In this document: in pieces, positions 56,524 to 64,000 of the stretch
How positions within the stretch are numbered: position 1 is the stretch's first letter
Layout: each line of letters begins with the position of its first letter
Source: Linum tenue
Taxonomy: Eukaryota > Streptophyta > Magnoliopsida > Malpighiales > Linaceae
DNA: 64,000 nucleotides
NCBI GenBank assembly: GCA_946122785.1
Contig: CAMGYJ010000005.1
Location: 34,028,002 to 34,092,001 of the forward strand
Direction: 5' to 3'
Program-made: the position numbers and the translations under genes
The notes under the pieces: model-generated
The model's database searches: none
What the model saw: the letters and a program-made list of their open reading frames with translations, nothing else
What the model was told of the DNA's origin: nothing

Positions 56524-58135
56524 TTACACGTTGCCCTGTCCTACTTGCCCTTTACTCTGCTGCTTCCGACCCGACCGGAACCCGTGACTGAACAACTCCT
56601 CCATCTCCTCCAACGACCTCCCCTTCGTCTCCGGGAACAACAAGTAGAAGAAAAACCACGCCACCACCGCCACCCCGGCGAACATAAAGAACGCCCCGCC
56701 GATCGTGATCGCCTTGTACAGCGATATAAACGTCATCGAGATCGTCGCGTTCATCAACCGATTCACCGCCACCCCCAAACTGTACCCCTGCGCCCTCAGC
56801 CGCTGCGGAAAAATCTCCGAGCTATAAACCCACGTCACCGGCGCCAGCCCGATGTTCACAAACGCCACGAAAGCATAAACCGACGCGATGCTCATCCCCA
56901 GCGCCCACATCACCTTCTCCCCCTTTTCCCTCTCCACAATCGTCAAACACGCCCCCAGCACGGTCAACGCCCCGACCACCCCGGCCGTGCTGACCAGCAG
57001 CAGCCTCCGCCGCCCGACCCGGTCCAGGAGAAACGTCGAGATCACGATGAAGGCGAATTTCGTCAATCCGACCCCAACCGTCGCGAGCAGAAGCTTGTGC
57101 TTATCCGTAACCCCGGCCGATTTGAAAATCCTCGGGCTGTAGAGCACCACCGCTTCCGTGCCCACCATGTGTTCGAAGAAATGTATCCCCACCGCCGCTA
57201 TCAAAATCATCCGCACGGCCCGCGTGGGCCGCAGAATCAGCTCCTTCCACACCCCTTTCCCTCCCGAATTCTTCGGAACATGATCAACCGTCTCCTCCCC
57301 CTCCTCCTCGGGATCGATTCCGGCCGCGATTTTGATCTCCCGGAACCGAATCTCGGCTTCCTCTTTCGAATTCGAGACCGCGAAAAGTATCCTCTTCCCT
57401 TCCCCCAATTTCCCTTCCATGATCAGCCAGCGCGGGGACTCCGGCATCTTCGAGACGATCGCGACCGCGAGGATCAGCGACGGGACCGCCCCGATCCCGA
57501 GCATCAGCCGCCACCCGAGCCTGAGCGACAGCCTGGCGCAGGCGACGTTGGAGATGTATCCTAAGAGGATGCCGATAGCGATCCCCCACTCAGGGAGGGA
57601 GGTGAGGAAGCCGCGGGATTGAGCCGACGAGACCTCGGCGGAGTAGACCGGAGCGATCATGAGTGCGAATCCGACTCCGAGTCCGGCCACGCAGCGTCCC
57701 GTCATGAGGACGGCGTAATTGGGGCTCCAGCCCATGAGGACGGAGCCGGCGAGGAAGATGGTGGAGGCCATGGCGATGGTGTATTTACGACCGATGTAGT
57801 CGGAGATTCTCCCCGCCATTAAGGAGCCTACCAGGGCGCAGAGGTTGAGGATTCCGGCGAGGACCTCGACTTTCGTGTCGTCGATTCTCAAGTCCTCTTT
57901 GATGAAGATCATTGCTCCGCTCATCACTCCGGTATCTGGTTAAGTAAACATATTTCGACTTATATTATTTCATCACAACTTGTTTGTTCATCGTAATTCC
58001 ATGGCAAATTCTAGGAAAAGACGTAGAGATGAATGAATGGAAAAACTTACCGTAGCCGAAGATGATGGATATGGTGGAAGCGACTATGGCGCAAGCGGCA
58101 GCGTAATAGTTGAACCTTTCCGCCGTCGCCGCCAT
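56524..58135 (-). CDS. Polyol/monosaccharide transporter (PMT/PLT-type MFS)
   Basis: A proton-coupled sugar-alcohol/monosaccharide importer of the major facilitator superfamily, usually in the plasma membrane. Exons 58051-58135 and 56524-57935; 498 residues. Twelve membrane spans can be traced. Family motifs: GYDTGVMSGA in TM1, GRISDYIGRK after TM2, PESPRWL after TM6, DRVGRR in the second half, and PETKGRSLEE after TM12. The TM7 block reads HFFEHMVGTEAVVLYSPRIF, whereas plant PMT proteins usually read FFQ(Q/H)ASG(I)(D/E)AV. So a normally conserved Gln is Glu and the ASG segment is changed. GC content is much higher than its surroundings. The long plus-strand frame at 56506-57564 is an antisense shadow. 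Confidence 0.9.
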
Positions 58136-59516
58136 GTCCGAAGACTTTTTTGGTAACGCAAAGTAAATTTCTTTCTTTCTTTGTTTATTTTTTTTTGGGC
58201 TCAGACTGTGTTCAGAAGTTACTTGAAGAGAGTGGCGAAGGGAAGAAGCTTGTGGCGTTTGTTACTAGAAGGAGGGGTATATATAAGATTAGTTAAGTCA
58301 GCACTCGGATTAGAGAAATTGTGGAAATTAGGAAACGATGTTTTTTATTGGAAACAATTAATCGATCGGAGAAGGAAAAGGGTGGAAAAATTGGTCTGAT
58401 TATGGAGTTGGCTAATTGGTTACTTTTTAGTTTGGTGGGTCGGGTCATTAAGTGGAATTGGATGGGAGTGGAAGAACTCAAATGCGATTCTTATTATAAC
58501 TTTATCTGTGCGGCGTTGTTGTAGTTTTTGGTTTTGTTTGCATGTCTGTGGGTGATGCTGCTGAGTGCTGACTACATCCTTGCTATTAACATTTAGTGAC
58601 GAAGAGGTGGTTGCAAATAAAGGGCTGATGATAATTTTCCTGTTATAGTAGATTTGAAAAAATTGTTATTGGATTGTTTCGTTTGATTGATTTGATTTAC
58701 GGGTTTATATTTTAAATTATCTTATTATTATCAAATTAAGTTGGAATAAATAGAAAGAGAAGGGAAAAGGACATAATTTGGGAGGGGGGAATATACAACG
58801 CCACTTGAATTAATTAAGATAAAAAAATTTCTATACAAAATCATCATCGAGAATTTAATCTTTTGTATAAATTTAACCGATTTGTGTGGAATTTTCACTT
58901 GAAATAAAAGATATTTCAAACTCGTGGACCGCACGAGTTTCATAGTCTCTTCAGCAAGCAATTAACGAGAAAGCAACCACAAATTTGCTTAACTGGTTAG
59001 TAGAGTTGGACTTTAAAATAAAATATGCTATGCAAATATTTTAATTTCAAATTAAATCCCTTTGAATTGATTGGTCACCAAAAAATAATCAGGAAATTAA
59101 ATAGCAAGAAAAACATTTTCAATTCCTATTTTCAAGCAATAAATTTTTATTATTATAAAAGAAAGTGAAGGGAGCTTTTGGGCTTGTAGGCAGGGCAATA
59201 CTGGAACTGGTTCGGCCTACTTGCTAGGCGCTGACCATTGACTCTGTAGAGCAAAGAGCCAAAAGATCAGTAATGCACTGATCCGAATGGGCTTTTTCAG
59301 TTGACCCACTATTAGGGGGGCTTGAAAATTACAGGTGGCCTGATATCTTTTTTCACTCCCTGCCCACTTCCACGTTATAGATATTTTAATTTTTTTTATA
59401 ATAATTTATATTTATCATCTCATAAAATAATGAACAGTCATTATTGTCTACCGTGAATGCTAGAAAAGTAATACCAATATACCATACAAAAATATGAACC
59501 TCACCATGGTAATTTA
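58136..59516. other. Intergenic, promoter side of the transporter
   Basis: AT-rich. I see no gene, RNA or clear transposon here. Confidence 0.5.
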
Positions 59517-60281
59517 GGGGTCGTTTGCTTCAAGGATTTGGTACATGGATTTGGTACCAAAAAACCAACTATCAAGTTTTTAGGTACAATCCATTGTTTG
59601 TTTTGTCAAAACGTGTTTAGATAAATCTGTGGGTCCCACGGATTTGGTTATTTTTTTGCTCCAAATCCGTGGGGCCCACGGTTTTACAAATCCCACCTTA
59701 TACCCTGGGATTTGGAAATAAGCTAAAAAACCATGCTCTCAAATTACTACTCTATCCCCATTATTTTTCATTATTCCAACCTTGCCCTTTTTTATATTAT
59801 TAGCCTCCAACCTCTTGCTGATCGACTTCTCCTCCCACTCCGCACCAGCAACCCTAAAAAAGACAGACGAGATGCATCGCGCGTTTCCTGGAACTTGAGA
59901 GTTGGTCGCCGCCGAAGAAGGGATATCGCGCGATTCCTGGAACTTGAGAGTTGGTCGCCGCCGAAGAAGGGCTGCTGCTTCCGTCCGGTTGAACTTGAGA
60001 GCTTTGCCGCCGTCAACCTTAAACGGCCGACCTAACACCCAGGTAAGCATGTCTCTGGTTCTTTTGCAAACTCCATCTGCTTCTTCGAGCAACCCTAGAG
60101 ATGGATGATTCCCAGCTTCCCTTTTCGTGTCCTCTGAATCTTTTTGATTTCGTGCTATTTCCCTTCATTTGTAGCACTGTTAGGTTATGATTTTCTGGTT
60201 TGGTGATTTCTGTCTTAGTAGAAAGTTCAGTAGTTGTTTGTTTATAGCTAATTATTATCCCATTTTGTGTTATGTAAAGGA

Positions 60282-61250
60282 ATGGCTAGGCTGAACAGGG
60301 TGCCTAATGCGCGCAACAGAGAAGCTTTGGCAGCAATTAGAGTTGTCTTAGGATTGCTGTTGACTTATTTGTCATTGTTGCTTGAACTGTTTGAGCTATT
60401 ACTCTTGAAAAAGCGAGAGATTAGCAGACCTCCCAATCGACCTTTAGATAGCATCTTTGATCGTGAACACGATAGAAGACGTTATATGAGACGCATAATT
60501 GGGTTATCTGATACTCATTCTATTAATAAGGTTAGAATGAATCGTAACTTGTTTCGGAAGTTGTGTGACTTACTGGTTAGCGAGGGGGGGTTAAAAGGTA
60601 CTGACAATGTAGACGTAGATGAGATGGTGATGATCTTTTTTATCACAATTGGCCACAACGCAAAAAATAGAACTTTACAGTTAGATTTTTGTCGATCGGG
60701 GCAAACTATTTGCAAAGTGTTTCACAAGGTTCTTCGTGGAGTTCTTCGCCTCCATCCCATCTTACTTCCACAGCCTGAACCTACTCCAGAAAACTCAGAT
60801 GATGTGAAGTGGAAGTACTTTAAGGTGATACAATATCTTCTTTATTTTGTGATGATGTAGTAGACTTGTTTACAAGTATATTAAAAGCAAACTGTTTTGT
60901 TCTTTAGGGTTGCTTAGGGGCACTAGATGGAACACACATACAAGTTCGTGTAAGGAATGAAGACCAACCTAGATATCGAGACCGCAAGGGGCATATTTCA
61001 ATGAATGTGTTGGGAGTGGTTAATCAAAATGTTGAGTTCCTATATTTCTTAGCTGGTTGGGAGGGTTCAGCTCATGATGGGAAAGTTCTTAGGGATGCTT
61101 TATTAAGGCCAAATGGGCTGCGAGTGCCAAAAGGTAATTTTGAGATAGTGTCCCTTGAAATTAATTGTGAATATGCACCACACTAGCCTTAACTGGTTCC
61201 GTTCATTTACTAGGAACTTACTATCTATGTGATCAAGGATATATCTAAGA
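60282..61250 (+). pseudogene. Harbinger transposase (HARBI1-like), C-terminally truncated
   Basis: DDE-type nuclease of PIF/Harbinger elements. Exons 60282-60824 and 60908-61133, then about 61214-61250. The N-terminus has helices and an RRYMRRIIGLSD segment; a helix-turn-helix-like part (DEMVMIFFITIGHNAKNR). Then the catalytic start GCLGALDGTHIQV with the first Asp, and GSAHDGKVLRDAL with the second. The frame ends GTYYLCDQGYI and a stop, so the region with the third acidic residue is gone. Cannot be an active nuclease. ATG at 60282 chosen; the frame in front begins with GTG only. Confidence 0.85.
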
Positions 61251-61555
61251 AGAGTGAAATGGCAACTGATTCAGCTATAGCTAATGTGTCCTCTCGACTT
61301 GGTGAGTTGAAGCCGATATTATTCAAAGCTGTGGAAGCACTTGGATCCATAACAAGTGAGCGAAGTGAGCGAGATGGTGACAACAGCAAGCAGGCTGCCT
61401 TGATCAAGGAGATAGGCAAGATTGATGGACTCACACGTGGCCAAGTCATTGATGCTGCTATGGCTTTAGTAGACAATGATCCAAAGACTAGACTTTTCTA
61501 TGCGTTGGAAAGCGATGAGGACCGATGCTACTTCATCAAGAATCTGCTACGCTGA
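61238..61555 (+). pseudogene. C-terminal part of the Harbinger Myb/SANT-like partner protein
   Basis: About 105 residues: KKSEMATDSAIANVSSRL, then LIKEIGKIDGLTRGQVIDA and LVDNDPKTRLFYALESDED, ending FIKNLLR. This matches the usual tail of the Myb/SANT-like second protein of plant Harbinger elements, which binds the TIRs and brings the transposase to the nucleus. Its DNA-binding N-terminus is missing, at the same point where the transposase is cut, so one deletion removed both parts. Confidence 0.65.
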
Positions 61556-61998
61556 TTAGGCTTGTGTATGAACTAGTTGGTACTCTATTTTGCAGAACAC
61601 ATGTGGTATGGGTGTGAAACTTTTGTTTTTGTGCAAGGTTAGATCATCCTAGATTTGGCTGTTGCAAGTGTTGGTGGTGGACACACTGTCATTTTGCTTA
61701 AGTTTCATTACATACCAACATGTGTTGTTAATGTTTCAAGGATTATACAAGCTGCTGAACTCTTTTGTAGCAGGCTGTATTTTGCAGGTCCATTGTGTAA
61801 CAATGTTGATGAATTGCTCCATCAGTAAGCAACCTGGATATTTCAGTTAACATTGTCAATGAATTTCCCCACCAACATGCTTGTTTAAAGAGATTCTCAG
61901 AGTAAAAGAACATACATTGTTTCATTCCAATTCATTGACAACACAGTTCATAACTGAACTGAAATAACATGGAATACAACAACATGATCTACTTCCAA

Positions 61999-62442
61999 TC
62001 ATTTCCTACTACTACCCTCTAACTCTAGACGTTGTACCCTCTGCTTGATGAGTTCTAGCTCAACAGCAAACTCGTTCGGTTGATGTTTTCCAGATCCATC
62101 TTTCATTACCATCTGTAACAAACTGCGTAGCTCCCTATTTTCAGATTCCAACATCGAAACCATTTCAGACAGCGGTGCAGTTGCTTTGAATACCGCAGCT
62201 CTAATGTCAAACCACTCAAAGTAATCACAGGATTTGTTATCCTTTGAGCGACTGAACAGGGGGCATCCAAAAAATTTGCGGTTAGGGTTCCCAGCAGTAT
62301 GCGAGATTCTTCTAGCCGCCCTCAGCCCGCAATAACAGAGAACCTCTTCCTCCTCATAGCAGAATGCATCTGGAACTGTCACAATCTTCCCTTTACTTTC
62401 CATGAGATGACTGGATTTGTTAATTGAAATCCCCACTGCCAT
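61999..62442 (-). CDS. GRF-type zinc-finger protein carried in the Harbinger element
   Basis: Intact 147-residue ORF with ATG at 62442 (the longer frame begins at TTG). Residues about 34-75 form a GRF zinc finger: CYCGLRAARRISHT, NPNRKFFGCPLF, then CDYFEWFD. These supply the Cys and the signature GRF-type aromatic/Arg residues that bind single-stranded nucleic acid in other proteins. The tail (SMLESENRELRSLLQ and ELELIKQRVQRLELE) is a coiled coil. It is wholly inside the element and opposite to the transposase. Whether it is a Harbinger gene or a captured host gene is not known. Confidence 0.75.
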   Translation of the reverse strand: MAVGISINKSSHLMESKGKIVTVPDAFCYEEEEVLCYCGLRAARRISHTAGNPNRKFFGCPLFSRSKDNKSCDYFEWFDIRAAVFKATAPLSEMVSMLESENRELRSLLQMVMKDGSGKHQPNEFAVELELIKQRVQRLELEGSSRK

Positions 62443-62944
62443 CGAAGGAGAAATCGAACTCAAAATGAAGAATCAAATGGGAAAAGCGAAATGGAAGTGG
62501 GTTCAAACATACCTTCTTCTGAACCAGCTTCTTGTGCCTCGTCGTTGCCTCTGCTTCTTGTGCCTTGTCGTTTACCCCCAGCTTCGTGTGCTTGTCGTCG
62601 CCTCTGCAGACCAGTCACGATTGGAGAAGTGATGGTGAAGAAGAGTCTTTCGTGGGGGCTTATGAAGAAGGAAAGAAAACAAAGGGTAATAAGGTAATTG
62701 AAACTTTTCAGTAATAAATCCCAAATCATCAAATCCTTGATAAAATTAGCTCAACAAACAAATGATTTCCTCAAATCCATGGTGCCCAAAATCCCTAATA
62801 AATCCCAAGGTTTTTAATTAGCAAATCCATGACAAAAACCTCGTAATAAAATCCTTGAAGCAAACGACCCCTTATTTTTTATGAGTAGGTTTTTCACATT
62901 TTCAAAATGATAGTATGCTACTACAGTACTACATATGGTGAAAC

Positions 62945-63060
62945 AAAGCTAGCCTAGCAGGTGCAACATCTCAGACAAGGTCTTGAGTTCGATCACCATC
63001 TATAGCGATGATCCTTGAAGTAGCACCTGTCAATGGTAAGATAGTCTAGCGGTGCCGCCA
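62945..63060 (+). repeat. Possible tRNA-derived SINE head
   Basis: TAGCCTAGCAGGTG resembles a Pol III A box and GTCTTGAGTTCGATCACC a B box, about 30 bp apart. No clear 3' tail or target duplication. Tentative. Confidence 0.3.
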
Positions 63061-63068
63061 CGAGTAGG

Positions 63069-63623
63069 CGGGGCATTCAAATGGTTATAATGGTAATTAC
63101 CAAACCAAATAACCCTAAATTCTATTCACCATGGAATACTATATCATAACCAAACCGTCCAAACTAATACAACAACCAAATTAACCAAACTAAAATTTAA
63201 TCGGTTTGCTTAATTGGTTAACCAAAATAACCAATATAACATCACATTATTATTAAGTGATAAAAATTTCCGGTTAGTGGATCAATTCGCAATTTATACA
63301 ATGCATAACACATAATAGTCCACTACATTATTATAGTTAACCCTTAACGTAAATACGTGTAACAAATACAATTATCTTACATTTGACTCTTGAGTGGTTA
63401 TGCAAAGTATTAAGTATGTGTATATAATATATATTGGATATATGGCTAATTACTTAACTGGTTAATTTGGTTTGATTGGTTAAGAGTGTCTGGAACAAAA
63501 CCAAAGCACCAAACAAGCTAAAAAATTTAACCAAACCAATTATCCAAATTAACCAAACCAAATTAGCAAAATACTACCGGTTAAAATGCTTACCACGGTA
63601 ACCACACCGTTTGAACACCCCTA
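63069..63623. mobile_element. hAT-like MITE, tentative
   Basis: The left is GGCGGGGCATTCAAATGGTTA and the right is GTAACCACACCGTTTGAACACCCCTA, a partial inverted pair. The interior is rich in GGTTAA/TTAACC and AACCAAAC repeats. No target duplication identified. Confidence 0.45.
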
Positions 63624-63702
63624 GTCATGAGGTAGGCTATCCTTGAATGTGTAAGGGCCTAGATTTGATGCCCCTTGAAGTCCGGTGTGGTGTTCCCGAT
63701 AT

Positions 63703-63870
63703 AGTCCATGAAACTGTACCGTACCGGAAGTTCAACCACAAAATATCAGTATCGGAGGCTAAATCGGTAAGCGGTATTTAATGGTACTAACGGTTAAACT
63801 ACGATTTTGTTATAAAATATTCTACCGCTGACTTTTCCGATAACAATCTCCGGTACGATTTCATGGATCA
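63703..63870. repeat. Short inverted-repeat element (about 165 bp)
   Basis: CCATGAAACTGTACCGTACCGG at the left faces CCGGTACGATTTCATGG at the right. Between are GCGGTATTTAATGGTA and TACCGCTGAC motifs that also pair. A similar GGCGGTATTTAGCAGTA piece occurs near 56313. Probable MITE; surroundings (63630-63702, 63871-63930) look like one older repeat it split. Confidence 0.5.
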
Positions 63871-64000
63871 TGGTTCCCGGAGGTGAGGCCCCATTGGTGT
63901 ATAATATTGCATCAGATGACCCCTAAATTTGATCTCGCTCTGCCATCACAAAATGCGGTGTTTGCGTGGAAATGTTAAGTGTAGGTATACTAAATGATTT

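Larger units (their letters stand above)
59517..62871. mobile_element. PIF/Harbinger element, internally deleted, with three ORF remnants
   Basis: The ends are GGGGTCGTTTGCTTCAAGGA and its exact inverse TCCTTGAAGCAAACGACCCC. TTA flanks both sides (59514-59516 and 62872-62874), the Harbinger target duplication. Subterminal AAATCCATGG/GGATTTGG motifs recur at both ends. Inside are a Harbinger transposase (60282-61250), a Myb-like C-terminus (61238-61555) and an opposite-strand GRF zinc-finger ORF (61999-62442). A short tandem duplication of about 60 bp lies at about 59877-59995 in the leader. Confidence 0.92.

Noticed and set aside
56506..57564. 352-codon plus-strand frame, rich in Arg, His and Pro
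   Set aside because: Antisense shadow of the GC-rich polyol transporter, which has clear MFS motifs on minus.

Overview
This window is nuclear DNA from a flowering plant, most likely a eudicot. The evidence is many-exon genes with short GT-AG introns, AT-rich intergenic DNA, a nuclear-type tRNA-Ala, and plant-specific families (DDM1, U1-70K with its long RRM intron, PERK kinase, TOM1-like, polyol transporter, DUF1195, DUF620). I cannot name the species.

Protein-coding layout: 1-2.7 kb is the 5' part of DDM1 (minus, running off the left edge). 10.6-13.0 kb is a TauE/SafE transporter (minus). 16.7-20.7 kb is U1-70K (minus). 25.0-28.1 kb is a PERK-type receptor-like kinase (minus). 31.6-33.0 and 35.1-36.2 kb are two related F-box proteins in tandem (minus). 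38.2-38.8 kb is a plastid DUF1118/RIQ-like protein (minus). 39.4-41.5 kb is a DUF1195 membrane protein (minus). 44.8-47.4 kb is a TOM1-like ESCRT-0-type protein (plus). 56.5-58.1 kb is a polyol/monosaccharide transporter (minus). These housekeeping and signalling genes do not form a pathway.

The spaces between genes are filled with transposons, many with readable boundaries. Three complete MULE-like elements have long terminal inverted repeats and 9-10 bp target duplications (4733-7064, 22823-24298, 29248-31066). A fourth has a damaged right end (14883-16305). All four have gene-like interiors; recognisable pieces are a PP2-A10-like fragment, a MADS-box plus a possible F-box piece, and a nearly whole ERF/AP2 coding region. 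This is the Pack-MULE pattern. Other elements are a complete 291-bp TRIM/SMART retrotransposon (13885-14175), several hAT MITEs with 8-bp target duplications, a large Tourist-type insertion that splits an RNase H relic, a 5'-truncated LINE with a poly-A tail, a decayed autonomous hAT (53.5-55.8 kb), and a 3.36-kb PIF/Harbinger element with TTA duplications. The Harbinger element holds a truncated transposase, a truncated Myb-like partner and an intact GRF zinc-finger ORF on the opposite strand.

Three tRNA-Ala(TGC) genes lie in an exact 480-bp tandem repeat at 7.3-8.7 kb. Two unexplained degenerate repeat arrays lie at about 22.0-22.7 and 51.05-51.54 kb. Exon boundaries were read by eye from splice signals, reading phase and family similarity; coordinates should be good to within a few bases.
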